DNA from: JAEUKH01 sp964447205
GTDB lineage: Bacteria; Myxococcota_A; Polyangia; Polyangiales; Ga0077539
Assembly: GCA_964447205.1 (NCBI GenBank)
Contig: CAYUSB010000016.1
Coordinates: 1 to 64,000, forward strand
Reading direction: 5' to 3'
Length of the DNA stretch: 64,000 nt
The notes under the pieces are model-generated. The model had not been told where the DNA came from. It did no database searches and saw nothing but the letters and a program-made list of their open reading frames with translations. Position numbers and translations under genes: made by a program. This document shows positions 27,198 through 35,925 of this stretch, in pieces; the first letter of the stretch is position 1, and each line of letters begins with the position of its first letter.

Positions 27198-27584
27198 ATG
27201 CGCCCTGTCGAGGTCCCCCCTTCTCTCCGCCGCTGGTTCTTCGTGCACTTCGTGGCCGATCTGCTCTTCGCGGTGCCGATGATCGTCGCCCCGGGGCCTA
27301 CGCTGCGCGCCTTCGGGTGGACGGCGGTCGATCCGGTGACGACCCGCCTCGTGGGGGCGGCCCTGGTGGGCATCGGCGTGCAGTCGCTCCTCGGGCGCCA
27401 GGAGGGCGTCGAGGTGTACCGGGCCATGCTCTCGCTCAAGTGCCTGTGGTCGGGGGCCGCGGTGGTGGGCCTCGGCCTCTCGATCGCCCAGGGGGCCCCG
27501 ACGATGACCTGGGGCTTTCTGGCCATCTTCGTGACCTTCGCGATCGTGTGGAACTACTACCGCATCACCCTCCGCCCGACGTGA
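27198..27584 (+). CDS. small integral membrane protein
   Basis: ATG 27198 gives 128 residues; the frame also extends to 27153, but its added residues are not hydrophobic and look non-native. Four hydrophobic helices are visible: FFVHFVADLLFAVPMIVA; LVGAALVGIGVQSLL; CLWSGAAVVGLGLSIA; and WGFLAIFVTFAIVWNYY. No known motif. It overlaps the convergent methyltransferase gene by 20 bases and lies 82 bases after the second ferritin-like gene on the same strand. Confidence 0.75.
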   Translation: MRPVEVPPSLRRWFFVHFVADLLFAVPMIVAPGPTLRAFGWTAVDPVTTRLVGAALVGIGVQSLLGRQEGVEVYRAMLSLKCLWSGAAVVGLGLSIAQGAPTMTWGFLAIFVTFAIVWNYYRITLRPT

Positions 27585-28704
27585 CGGGGGCCCCGCCCGG
27601 TCGCAGCGAGGCCGTCACCGTGAACTTCCCCCCGCGTACGATCTCCCGCGTGGGGCCGACGGCCCGTTCGAGCATCGGGGTGTAGCGCTGGGGGGTGTTC
27701 CAGACCGACCAGAGCGCGCCGCCTGGGCGTAGGACGCGGGCCGCCTCGGCGAACATCCGCTGCGCCACGCCCGTGTGCACCGCCGCCCCCACATGGAACG
27801 GCGGGTTGAGCACGACGAGGTCGGCCATCGCGTCGGGCTGCAACGACAGGCAGTCATCGCGGACGGCCTCGATGGCCACGCCGTTGGCCGCGGCGGTCTG
27901 TCGGGCGCTGTCCACGGCGGCGGCCGAGACATCGCTCGCGATCACCCGAGCCTCAGGGGCTCTGCGCGCGAGCATCGTGGCGAGCACCCCCGTCCCGCAG
28001 GCCAGGTCGATGGCGGTGGCGTAGGGCGGCAGACGATCCCAGACCGCGAGCAGAGCCCGGGTGCCGATGTCGATGGAGCCCGCGGCGAAGACCCCCCCGT
28101 GCCCTACGACGTGCAGCCCGAGCCTGGGGTCGAACGCCCGCAACAGGGCGGCCGGGGGCACCTCGCGGGGTTCGCGGGCGGTCAGGAGCCGCGCTTTGCC
28201 CCGGGCGTGCGAGACGTCGACCCGGCCGAAGCTCGCGGCGAGGATGTCGTTCTGGCTGGGGGTCATGTGTTTGACCATGTTTGCCGCGAGAAGGACGGCC
28301 TCGGGGTGGGCCTTGCGCGCCACGGACCGGGCGATGCGATCGAGGGCCTCAAGGGCCCGGGGCAGCCGCACGAGGACGAGCCGGGTCTCTCGGGTCATCA
28401 CCTCGTCGAGCCCGTAGGGTGTGTAGTCGGCCTGACCGAGGGTGTCGGCGTTGGCGGCGAGGGCCCGCTCGGCCACGACCGCGTCCTGATGAACCCGAAC
28501 GTGCCGGGCTCCCAGGGCGAGGGCTCCGAGGGTCAGGGCCCCGTGGGTGTCGTCGATCACCACGACCTCGGGGGGGCCCTCTCGGAGCAATGGCTCGGCG
28601 GTGTCGAGGAGGTAGCGGTCGGCGGCGTCCCAGGCCCGCAGCTCGGGCGACTCGACATCGGGACGGCGACGGAGAAGGGCCAGGAGGGCGTCGAGGGTCG
28701 GCAT
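27565..28704 (-). CDS. rlmG: 23S rRNA (guanine-N2) methyltransferase, RlmG-like
   Basis: 379 residues, the same size as E. coli RlmG, which methylates G1835 of 23S rRNA using S-adenosylmethionine. It has the duplicated Rossmann layout of the RsmC/RlmG family. An N-terminal domain has degenerate SAM motifs (about 45-180, including LVRLPRALEALDRIA and NMVKHMTPSQNDILA). The catalytic C-terminal domain (about 215-379) has SAM motif I AIDLACGTGVLATML and the guanine-binding NPPF tetrapeptide in VVLNPPFHVG. Start ATG 28704 was chosen because the longer frame adds residues overlapping the barrel gene. RsmC is the alternative, but NMVKHM and the length favour RlmG. Confidence 0.88.
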   Translation of the reverse strand: MPTLDALLALLRRRPDVESPELRAWDAADRYLLDTAEPLLREGPPEVVVIDDTHGALTLGALALGARHVRVHQDAVVAERALAANADTLGQADYTPYGLDEVMTRETRLVLVRLPRALEALDRIARSVARKAHPEAVLLAANMVKHMTPSQNDILAASFGRVDVSHARGKARLLTAREPREVPPAALLRAFDPRLGLHVVGHGGVFAAGSIDIGTRALLAVWDRLPPYATAIDLACGTGVLATMLARRAPEARVIASDVSAAAVDSARQTAAANGVAIEAVRDDCLSLQPDAMADLVVLNPPFHVGAAVHTGVAQRMFAEAARVLRPGGALWSVWNTPQRYTPMLERAVGPTREIVRGGKFTVTASLRPGGAPVTSGGG

Positions 28705-28711
28705 CCTCGGC

Positions 28712-29314
28712 TCAGTACCAGTCGAAGCCCGCGTGCAGGGCCACAGTGACGAGCCGGTCGAAGCTCGACGAGGCGTTGTAGAGCGACGTATGCGACACAT
28801 CCAAAGCCAGGGAGAACGACCGCTCGCCCACGCGCCACAGGTCGTACCCCACGGCCCCCGAGAACCGCGGGCCGGGCAGAGGGAGGTACCAGGAGTTGCC
28901 CGTGGTGGCCGAGGCCCATCCCACGCCGATGCCCCCGCGCAGAAAGAGCCGCGGGCCGACAAACCCCTGGGCCGCGAGACCCAGGGCCGCGTGGAAGGCC
29001 GTCACGTCGCCGAGGGAGGCCACGTTGCCGCCGGGCATCGCCCCCAGGGTGAGCTCGCCCAGCATGTGGAAGCGGTCGGTGAAGGCCCCCCCGAACCGCA
29101 GGGCCACCCCCGTCAGGGCCGCGCTGGCGCTGTCGCCCGTGCCCCCGGGGATCCCGAGGCCTCCGAGCACAGAGACCCCGACCCGGCCCCCCTGGCGCTC
29201 GGCCTCCTGGGCCTGGACCCCTGAAGGACACACGGCCACGCAGACCCCAAACGCCACAGCGAGGAGCCCTCGACCCCTGCCGCCCCGCGACACACCCTCA
29301 CCACGCACGACCAT
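28712..29314 (-). CDS. outer-membrane beta-barrel protein (OmpW/OmpA-like size)
   Basis: 200 residues from ATG 29314. A signal peptide (GLLAVAFGVCVAVCPSGVQAQ, cleavage after VQA) is followed by alternating hydrophobic strands typical of an eight-stranded barrel: VGVSVLGGLGIP, ALRFGGAFTDRFHMLGELTLG, LFLRGGIGVGWAS, FSGAVGYDLWRV, FSLALDVSHTSLYN. It ends with the aromatic residue Tyr (HAGFDWY), as expected for BAM-dependent barrels. The rlmG gene follows 7 bases after the stop. Function (porin, structural or sensor) cannot be told. Confidence 0.82.
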   Translation of the reverse strand: MVVRGEGVSRGGRGRGLLAVAFGVCVAVCPSGVQAQEAERQGGRVGVSVLGGLGIPGGTGDSASAALTGVALRFGGAFTDRFHMLGELTLGAMPGGNVASLGDVTAFHAALGLAAQGFVGPRLFLRGGIGVGWASATTGNSWYLPLPGPRFSGAVGYDLWRVGERSFSLALDVSHTSLYNASSSFDRLVTVALHAGFDWY

Positions 29315-29402
29315 GGCCTCGTTGGTATCACAACCGCGTCCGAAGCTCTGCGGGCTCTCCGTGGGCCTTTCATCCGTGGTACACCCCCGGGCCGATCTCC
29401 CG

Positions 29403-29705
29403 ATGGCCCACGAAGTGACCCCGTCCCTGGTGCGTGCCACCGCTGCCCTCGCGCGCATCGAGCTGCACGAAGACGAGGTGGCCCCCCTCGTCACGGCCCT
29501 GTCCGCCATTGTCACCCACGTGGCCGCCCTCGACGCCGCACACGATCGCCCCGAAGAGGGCCTCAGGGGTCCCGGGGTCGGAGCCCCGCAGTGCCCCCTG
29601 CGCGACGACGTGGTGACGACGGGAACGGGCCCCGACGCGGTGCGGGCCATGGCCCCGGCCCTCGATGAGGGGTGTTTCCTCGTTCCGCGGTTTGGTGAGC
29701 CGTGA
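29403..29705 (+). CDS. gatC: Asp-tRNA(Asn)/Glu-tRNA(Gln) amidotransferase subunit C
   Basis: 100 residues, the normal GatC size. The N-terminal helices VRATAALARIELHEDEV and the Asp/Arg-rich C-terminus (PLRDDVVTTG...ALDEGCFLVPRF) match the family. GatC is a small scaffold that wraps around GatA and stabilises the GatCAB complex, which converts mischarged Glu-tRNAGln or Asp-tRNAAsn to the amide form. Its TGA overlaps the GTG of gatA by four bases, indicating translational coupling. Confidence 0.92.
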   Translation: MAHEVTPSLVRATAALARIELHEDEVAPLVTALSAIVTHVAALDAAHDRPEEGLRGPGVGAPQCPLRDDVVTTGTGPDAVRAMAPALDEGCFLVPRFGEP

Positions 29706-31183
29706 GCCCGGACGACCTGACGGCCCTCGACGTGGCCACCACCCGCGACCGGCTCCGGGCAGGGACCGTCAGCGCCCTGGCCCTGGCCGAGGCCAGCCTC
29801 GCCCGCATCGCGGCCCTCGACGCCCGCCTCGGGGCCTTCCTCACCGTCGACGCCCCCGGGGCCCTGGCCGCCGCCGCGGCCCTCGACGCACGGCTCGCCC
29901 AGGGAGACCGCCTCGACGACCTGCCCCTCGCGGGGGTCACCGTGGCCGTCAAGGACGCGTTCTGCACCGATGGGCTGCGGACCACCTGCGGGTCGCGCAT
30001 GCTCGAAGGGTTTGTCCCGCCCTACGACGCCACGGCCGTGGCCCGTCTGCGGTCCGCCGGGGCCATTGTGGTGGGCAAGGCCAACATGGACGAGTTCTCC
30101 ATGGGCTCGTCCACCGAGCGCTCGGCCTTCTTCCCCGCCCGCAACCCCTGGAACCTCGCCCACACCCCCGGGGGCTCCTCCGGGGGCGTGGCCGCCGCCG
30201 TCTCCGCCCGCCTCGCCGCCGTAGGCCTCGGCTCCGACACGGGGGGCTCGGTGCGCCAACCCGCGGCCCTCACCGGCCTCGTCGGGCTCAAACCCACCTA
30301 CGGTCGGGTCTCCCGGTACGGCCTCGTGGCCTTCGCCTCCAGCCTCGACGTGGTCTCCCCCATCGCCCGCACGGTGGCCGACTGCGCGGCCCTGTACGCC
30401 GTCCTGGCGGGCCCCGATCCCCGCGACGCCACGTGCCACCAGGGCCCCGTCGACCCGCCCTCCCTCGGCCGCCCAGGCGCCTTGTTGGGGCTGCGGGTGG
30501 GGGTCCCCGCGGAGTATTTGGGCGAGGGGGTCGAGGCCTCGGTGCGCGACCGGGTCCACGAGGCTCTTGGGGCGATGGAGGCCGCGGGGGCCGTGCTCGT
30601 GCCCCTGTCGATGCCGTCCACCGCCGAGGCCCTGGCCAGCTACTACGTCCTGTGCCCCGCCGAGGCGAGCAGCAACCTCGCCCGCTACGACGGGGTCCGC
30701 TACGGGCTGCGGGTCGAGGGCCCCGGGCCCCGGGCCGACCTCCGGGCCATGGTCGAGGCCACCCGCCGGGCGGGCTTCGGCCCCGAGGTCCAGCGCCGCA
30801 TCGTGCTCGGCACCTTCGTGCTCTCGGCAGGGCAGTTCGACGCCTACTACGCCCAGGCCGTACGGGCCCGCGGGCGCATCGCGGCGGAGTTTGCCGCGGT
30901 GTTTGCGTCGGTCGATGTCCTGGCCGCCCCGACGGCCCCCACCGAGGCCTTCGCCCTCGGGGCCCACCTCGACGACCCGGTGGCCATGTACCGGGCCGAC
31001 GTGTGCACCCTGCCCGCCTCCCTCGCGGGAGTGCCCGCCGCGAGCGTCCCCGTGGGCCTCGGGGCCGCGGGTCTGCCCGTGGGCCTGCAGCTCATGGCCC
31101 CGGCCTACGCCGAGGCCCGCCTCCTCGAAATCTGTTACGCCGTCGAGGCCCTCGTGGGCCGCGTCCACCCTCCGGAGCCATAG
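29702..31183 (+). CDS. gatA: Asp-tRNA(Asn)/Glu-tRNA(Gln) amidotransferase subunit A
   Basis: 493 residues, the expected length. It generates ammonia from glutamine for tRNA-dependent amidation. The amidase-signature Ser-cisSer-Lys triad is visible: Lys84 in VAVKDAF, the cis-Ser in GGSSGGV (about 159) and nucleophile Ser183 in SDTGGSVRQPA. KPTYGRVSRYGLVAFASSLD is a GatA hallmark. GTG start overlaps gatC. No gatB is present in the window, so the third subunit must be encoded elsewhere. tyrS follows after four bases, probably in the same operon. Confidence 0.96.
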   Translation: MSPDDLTALDVATTRDRLRAGTVSALALAEASLARIAALDARLGAFLTVDAPGALAAAAALDARLAQGDRLDDLPLAGVTVAVKDAFCTDGLRTTCGSRMLEGFVPPYDATAVARLRSAGAIVVGKANMDEFSMGSSTERSAFFPARNPWNLAHTPGGSSGGVAAAVSARLAAVGLGSDTGGSVRQPAALTGLVGLKPTYGRVSRYGLVAFASSLDVVSPIARTVADCAALYAVLAGPDPRDATCHQGPVDPPSLGRPGALLGLRVGVPAEYLGEGVEASVRDRVHEALGAMEAAGAVLVPLSMPSTAEALASYYVLCPAEASSNLARYDGVRYGLRVEGPGPRADLRAMVEATRRAGFGPEVQRRIVLGTFVLSAGQFDAYYAQAVRARGRIAAEFAAVFASVDVLAAPTAPTEAFALGAHLDDPVAMYRADVCTLPASLAGVPAASVPVGLGAAGLPVGLQLMAPAYAEARLLEICYAVEALVGRVHPPEP

Positions 31184-31187
31184 CCTC

Positions 31188-32477
31188 ATGGATCTCGTCT
31201 CCACCCTCCGCGCCCGCGGCCTCGTGCACCAGGTCTCCCACGAGGAAGAGCTCACCACGGCCCTGACCCGGGGCGTGGTCTCGGGCTACGCGGGCTTCGA
31301 CCCCACCGCCGCCAGCCTCCACGTCGGACACCTCCTGCCCGTGATGCTCCTCGCCCACCTGCAGCGGGCCGGGCACCGCCCCATCGCCCTCGTGGGCGGG
31401 GCCACCGGGCTCATCGGCGACCCGTCGGGCAAGGCCGCCGAGCGCTCGATGCTCACCCGCGCGCAGGTCGAGGCCAACGTGGCCGGGGTCCGCGGCCAGC
31501 TCGAGCGCTTCCTCGACTTCGACGACGGACCCACCGGGGCCATCCTCGTCGACAACCAGGCCTGGCTGGGGAAGGTCAGCCTGCTTGACTTCCTCCGAGA
31601 CATCGGCAAGCACTTCTCGGTCAACGCCATGGTCCAGCGCGACTCGGTGCGCACCCGCCTGGAGCAGCGCGAGCACGGGATCTCGTACACCGAGTTCAGC
31701 TACATGCTCCTGCAGGCGTACGACTTCCTGGAGCTGCACGGCCGCTACGGGTGCACCCTGCAGATGGGGGGCTCCGACCAGTGGGGCAACATCGTCTCCG
31801 GGGCCGACCTCGTGCGTCGCCTCCGGGGCCAGGACGCCTTCGGCCTCACGGCCCCCCTCCTCACCAAGGCCGACGGCAGCAAGTTTGGCAAGAGCGAGTC
31901 GGGCAACGTCTGGCTCGACCCGGCCCTGACGAGCCCGTACGAGTTTCACCAGTTTTTCCTCAACGCCAGCGACGAGGAGGCCCCGCGCCTGTTGCGGTAC
32001 TTCACCTTCCTGCCCGACGAGGCCATCACGGCCCTGCTCTCCGAGCACGAGGCCGACCCCTCCCGGCGCCTCGTGCAGCGGGCCCTGGCCGACGGGGTCA
32101 CCCGCTTCGTGCACGGCGACGACGCCGTCCTGCGGGCCCGTCGTACGGCGGAGGTCCTCTTCGGCGGGGCCGACTGGTCCACCATGGCCCCCGACGAGGT
32201 AGCCGCCGTGTTTCGTAACGCCCCGAGCGTCGAGGTCCCCGCGGCTCACCTCGGCACGCCCGACGCGGCCCTGATCGAGCTCCTGTCGGGCAAGGGGCGC
32301 CCCTTCCGCTCGAAGACCGAGGCCCGCACCGGCCTCGCCCAGGGGGCCGTGGCCGTCAACAACGCCGTCGAGCGCGACGCCCGGCGTTTCCTCACCGAGG
32401 GGGACGTCCTGCCGGGCGGCCTCGTGGTGCTCCGCAAGGGCAAGAAGACCTACCTGGTCGTGCGCGTCCAGGCCTGA
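31188..32477 (+). CDS. tyrS: tyrosyl-tRNA synthetase
   Basis: 429 residues. Class I aminoacyl-tRNA synthetase charging tRNATyr. The HIGH motif is HVGHL (about residue 45), the tyrosine-binding region is SYMLLQAYDF...QMGGSDQWGNI, and the KMSKS loop is KFGKS, the bacterial TyrS variant. The C-terminal 80 residues form an S4 RNA-binding domain (SKTEARTGLAQGAVAVNN...LRKGKKTYLVVRV). Follows gatA by four bases; a stem-loop starts five bases after the stop. Confidence 0.97.
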   Translation: MDLVSTLRARGLVHQVSHEEELTTALTRGVVSGYAGFDPTAASLHVGHLLPVMLLAHLQRAGHRPIALVGGATGLIGDPSGKAAERSMLTRAQVEANVAGVRGQLERFLDFDDGPTGAILVDNQAWLGKVSLLDFLRDIGKHFSVNAMVQRDSVRTRLEQREHGISYTEFSYMLLQAYDFLELHGRYGCTLQMGGSDQWGNIVSGADLVRRLRGQDAFGLTAPLLTKADGSKFGKSESGNVWLDPALTSPYEFHQFFLNASDEEAPRLLRYFTFLPDEAITALLSEHEADPSRRLVQRALADGVTRFVHGDDAVLRARRTAEVLFGGADWSTMAPDEVAAVFRNAPSVEVPAAHLGTPDAALIELLSGKGRPFRSKTEARTGLAQGAVAVNNAVERDARRFLTEGDVLPGGLVVLRKGKKTYLVVRVQA

Positions 32478-32481
32478 GAGT

Positions 32482-32507
32482 CCCCCCCAAGGGCAATCCC
32501 TGGGGGG
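32482..32507 (+). terminator. stem-loop after tyrS
   Basis: A stem of about nine or ten pairs (ccccccaaggg / cccttgg-type complement reading CCCTGGGGGG, one bulged A, loop caat) begins five bases after the tyrS stop. No T-tract follows, so it is a terminator candidate only by position and stability, or a pause or mRNA-stability element. Confidence 0.5.
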
Positions 32508-32556
32508 CGGGTCTTCGGGGTTGGTCCCCGGCGGCGCTTCCTGTACCTTCGGGGCT

Positions 32557-34194
32557 GTGGAGGCAGGCGATCGGTTTGGCTCGTACGTGCTCCGCGAGAA
32601 GATCGCCCAGGGGGGCATGGCCGAGATCTTCTACGCCGAGCGCCACGGGGCCATGAGCTTCCGGCGGCCGGTGTGCATCAAGCGCATCCGGCCCACCCTG
32701 AGCGCCGACTCGAGCTTCGTGCAGATGTTCATCGACGAGGCCCACACCACGTCGAAGCTGCGGCACAGCAACATCGTGGCGGTCGAAGACTTCGGCTCCG
32801 AGGACGGCCAGCTCTTCCTCTGCATGGAGTGGATCCACGGCCTCGACGGGGCTCGCCTCCTGCGCGAGGTCGACCGCAGCGGGACCCTCCTGCCCGTCGA
32901 CGCGGCCCTGCACATCATCGGGGAGGTGCTCAAGGCCCTGGAGTACGCCCACCGCAAGTCCGAGGGGGGCAAGGCCCTGCAGATCATCCACCGCGACGTG
33001 AGCCCTCACAACGTGATGGTGAGCTTCGCCGGGGAGGTCAAGCTGACGGACTTTGGCATCGCCAAGGCGGCCTCGCGGCTGCACCAGACCCAAGGCGACA
33101 TGGTCAAGGGCAAGATCGCCTACATGGCTCCCGAGCAGGCCATCGGGGGCGTCCTCGACGGGCGGGCCGACCTGTTCGCGGTGGGGGTGATGGCCTTTGA
33201 GTTTCTCACCGGGCGCAGGCCCTTCACGGGCAAGGAGCTCGAGCTCGTGCAGTCGCTCCTGCGGGGCGATCGCCCGCGGGTCCGCGACCTCCGGCCCGAG
33301 GTGAGCCCCGAGGTCGAGGCCTTCGTCGACGGGCTGTTGCAGGTCCAGCGCGACCGCCGCTTCGCCGACGCCTCCCACGCCCTCGAGGCCCTCCAGTTGC
33401 TCCCGGTGGCCACGGGGGGGCGCTCGTTGCAGCGGGTCATCGCGGGGCTCTACCCCGATCAGGTGAGCGTGGTGAGCCCGTCGGCCCGCGGGTCGTTGCC
33501 CGAGGCCATCGCCGCGGCTCTGGCGACGTCGGCAGACATGGCCGCAGAGGCCACGGTGCCCGCCCGTCGGGTGGTCCCCGAGGTGGCCCCGGCGGCGGCC
33601 TCCGCGGCGATTCCGGTGCGGCCCAACAACGAGCCTACCCGGACGGTGCCCGCCCAGCTTCCGGCTCCGTACCCTGCGACGAATGCGGGGCCTCCGCCCG
33701 CGGGGCCCGGCCTCTCCAAGGGGACCATGGCCGCCGTCGTCCTCGCGAGCATGGCCATCACCGCCGTCGTGATCCTGGCGGTCGTGAAGGAGCGGCCCCC
33801 GAGGCCCACCCCGGGGGTGGTCGGGACCCGGGTCATCCCGGTGGCCCACGGGGCGGAGGTTGTCCCGCAGGGGCCGACCCGGGTCGCGGCTGCGGTCGAC
33901 GCAGGGGGCGGGGTCGCGGCGGCCGCGGCGGTGGAGCCCCGGGTCGATGCCGGGGTCGCGGCGGCGGTGGATGCCGGGGGGCGACCCGCTCCGCAGTGGG
34001 CCAACGTGGTGCTGCGGGCGCGGCCCTGGGGCGATGTGACCGTCGGAGGGCGGCGGGTGGGCAACGAGCCGGTGCGGTTGCGCCCGGGGGTTCATCAGGT
34101 GGTGGTGACCCAGGGAGAGCGTCAGTTTCGGCAGAGCATCTCCCTGCGGCCGGGGCAGACGGGGACGTACTGGGTCAACACCGCGGGGCGCTGA
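32557..34194 (+). CDS. transmembrane serine/threonine protein kinase (PknB-like) with C-terminal PEGA-like domain
   Basis: GTG 32557 (MEAGDRFGSYVLREKI) gives 545 residues. Kinase domain at about 10-275 with Gly loop AQGGMAEIF, catalytic Lys42 (VCIKRIRP), HRDVSPHN (Asp147), DFG (Asp165) and YMAPEQ; all catalytic residues are intact. An Ala/Pro-rich juxtamembrane linker leads to one membrane helix (about 389-410, VVLASMAITAVVILAVV). After a Gly/Val/Ala linker, the exported C-terminus (about 480-545) has a small beta domain (VVLRARPWGDVTVGG...) like PEGA domains. A receptor-type kinase whose targets may include FHA proteins such as the GGDEF protein at 10.7 kb. Terminator-like stem upstream suggests its own promoter. 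Confidence 0.92.
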   Translation: MEAGDRFGSYVLREKIAQGGMAEIFYAERHGAMSFRRPVCIKRIRPTLSADSSFVQMFIDEAHTTSKLRHSNIVAVEDFGSEDGQLFLCMEWIHGLDGARLLREVDRSGTLLPVDAALHIIGEVLKALEYAHRKSEGGKALQIIHRDVSPHNVMVSFAGEVKLTDFGIAKAASRLHQTQGDMVKGKIAYMAPEQAIGGVLDGRADLFAVGVMAFEFLTGRRPFTGKELELVQSLLRGDRPRVRDLRPEVSPEVEAFVDGLLQVQRDRRFADASHALEALQLLPVATGGRSLQRVIAGLYPDQVSVVSPSARGSLPEAIAAALATSADMAAEATVPARRVVPEVAPAAASAAIPVRPNNEPTRTVPAQLPAPYPATNAGPPPAGPGLSKGTMAAVVLASMAITAVVILAVVKERPPRPTPGVVGTRVIPVAHGAEVVPQGPTRVAAAVDAGGGVAAAAAVEPRVDAGVAAAVDAGGRPAPQWANVVLRARPWGDVTVGGRRVGNEPVRLRPGVHQVVVTQGERQFRQSISLRPGQTGTYWVNTAGR

Positions 34195-34249
34195 CCTCGG
34201 GTCGCGAGGCTCGCCATCGGTCGTGGCATCGTGTAAGGCGTAGCCTGCG

Positions 34250-35803
34250 ATGCCGCGCTTCGCCGCGATTGATGTAGGTTCCAACGCCATGCGGCTGCGC
34301 GTGGTGGAGGCGACGGCCCCGGACGTGTGGCGCGAGGTGGCCTCCGAGCGGGCCGCGGTGCGCCTCGGGCGCGACGTCTTCCTCACGGGGCGCCTCGCCT
34401 CCGGGGTCCTGGCCGAGGCCGTCGAGGCCCTCAAGGGCTTCCGCGAGGTCATGCGGGCCGCGGGGGTCGAGTCGTTTCGGGCCGTGGCCACGAGCGCCGT
34501 CCGCGAGGCCCAAAACGGCGACGTCCTCGTCGAGCGCGCCTCCCGCGAGGCCAACCTCACCCTGGAGGTCATCGAGGGCATCGAAGAGGCCCGCCTCGTG
34601 CTCGTGTCGGTCCTGCACGCGGTGCCCCTCGCGGGCCGACGGGCCCTCCTCGTCGACATCGGGGGCGGCTCGGTGGAGTTCACGGTGCTCGCCAACGACG
34701 CCCCGCGCAGCTCGGTCTCGCTCCCGCTCGGGACGGTGCGCTTGCACGAGGCCTTCCTCCAGCCCGACGCGCCCCTCACCCCCGACCGCCAGAGCCTCCT
34801 CGACGAGTACATCGAGCGCCTCCTCGACGAGGCCGCCATCGCTGGGGCCGCCCCCGACGTGGTGGTGGCCACCGGCGGCAACGCCGAGGCCATCGCGAGC
34901 CTGTGCCCCGTCGCCACCGACGACGGACAGGGCATCGACGTGGCCGCCATGCGGGCCCTGCGCGACACCATGAGCGCCCTCAGCCCGCGGGCCCGGCGCG
35001 AGCGCTACGGGCTGCGGGGCGACCGGGCCGACGTGATCGTTCCGGCGTTGTGGGTGCTCTCGGCGGTGGCCGCGCGGGTGGGGGCCCGGGCCATCGTCAC
35101 GCCCGGGGTGGGCCTCAAGGACGGGATCCTGGCCGAGCTCATCGACCGCGCCTTTCGGGTGTGGGACCACCGCGGCGAAGAGGCCGAGGTCGAGGCCGAG
35201 GCCCTGGCCCTCGGGCGCAAGTACCGCTTCGACGAGCGTCATGCCCGCCACGTGGCGGCCCTCGCCCGGTCGCTCTTCGATCAGCTTCAAGACCTGCACA
35301 AGCTCGGCCCCGAGGAGACCTCCCTCCTGCGCCTCGCGGCCTTCCTGCACGACATCGGGGACTTTGTCGGCTTCGAGTCCCACCACAAGCACTCGTACTA
35401 CCTCATCGCTCACAGCGACCTCATGGGCCTCAGCCCCGTCGACCGCGAGATCGTGGCCAACGTGGCCCGGTACCACCGCCGCTCGGTGCCCGACTTGTCC
35501 CACCCGGGGTACCGCAAGCTCGATCGTCGCGGCCGGGTGGTCGTGCGCAAGCTGGCCGCCCTCCTGCGGGTGGCCGACGCCTTCGACCGCGAGCACCTGG
35601 GCAAGGTGGCCGACATCGCCGTGCGTATCACCCCGGGGAAGATCAGCCTGCGGGCGGTTCCGAGCCCCGAGGGGCTCACGGCCGATCTGGGGCTCGAGCG
35701 ATGGACCGCCCTGCGGAAGGCCGACCTCATGGAGGACGTGTTCGAGTGTGAGGTGCGGGTCGATGGGGCCGAGGGCATCGCCCCGTCCCGGCCCAGCGTG
35801 TAG
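34250..35803 (+). CDS. exopolyphosphatase / pppGpp phosphatase (Ppx/GppA) with HD domain
   Basis: 517 residues. N-terminal ASKHA-fold phosphatase: phosphate-1 motif AAIDVGSNAMRLRV (5-18), RAVATSAVREAQN, phosphate-2 motif LLVDIGGGSVEF (about 140) and VVATGGNAEAIA. The C-terminal third (about 330-500) is an HD-type domain: His and Asp in AAFLHDIGDFVGFESHHKHSYYLI. It hydrolyses polyphosphate and/or pppGpp, so it connects to the stringent response and phosphate storage; Ppx and GppA cannot be separated by eye. 55 bases after the kinase gene on the same strand, convergent with the agmatinase gene. Confidence 0.92.
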   Translation: MPRFAAIDVGSNAMRLRVVEATAPDVWREVASERAAVRLGRDVFLTGRLASGVLAEAVEALKGFREVMRAAGVESFRAVATSAVREAQNGDVLVERASREANLTLEVIEGIEEARLVLVSVLHAVPLAGRRALLVDIGGGSVEFTVLANDAPRSSVSLPLGTVRLHEAFLQPDAPLTPDRQSLLDEYIERLLDEAAIAGAAPDVVVATGGNAEAIASLCPVATDDGQGIDVAAMRALRDTMSALSPRARRERYGLRGDRADVIVPALWVLSAVAARVGARAIVTPGVGLKDGILAELIDRAFRVWDHRGEEAEVEAEALALGRKYRFDERHARHVAALARSLFDQLQDLHKLGPEETSLLRLAAFLHDIGDFVGFESHHKHSYYLIAHSDLMGLSPVDREIVANVARYHRRSVPDLSHPGYRKLDRRGRVVVRKLAALLRVADAFDREHLGKVADIAVRITPGKISLRAVPSPEGLTADLGLERWTALRKADLMEDVFECEVRVDGAEGIAPSRPSV

Positions 35804-35925
35804 TCTGCCCGGGTGACGGATCGCTGCGCGCGAGGTCAGAAGCCCCGTGCGGGCTCTCCGGCGATGGGGAGGCGACCCGTCCCTGAGTTTCTACATGGCG
35901 GCCCTTGTTGGGGCCTTGTTGGGCC

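Noticed and set aside
35804..35925. Possible bidirectional terminator between Ppx/GppA and agmatinase genes
   Set aside because: GC-rich inverted bits (ggcctt...) are present, but no stem is clearly better than background.
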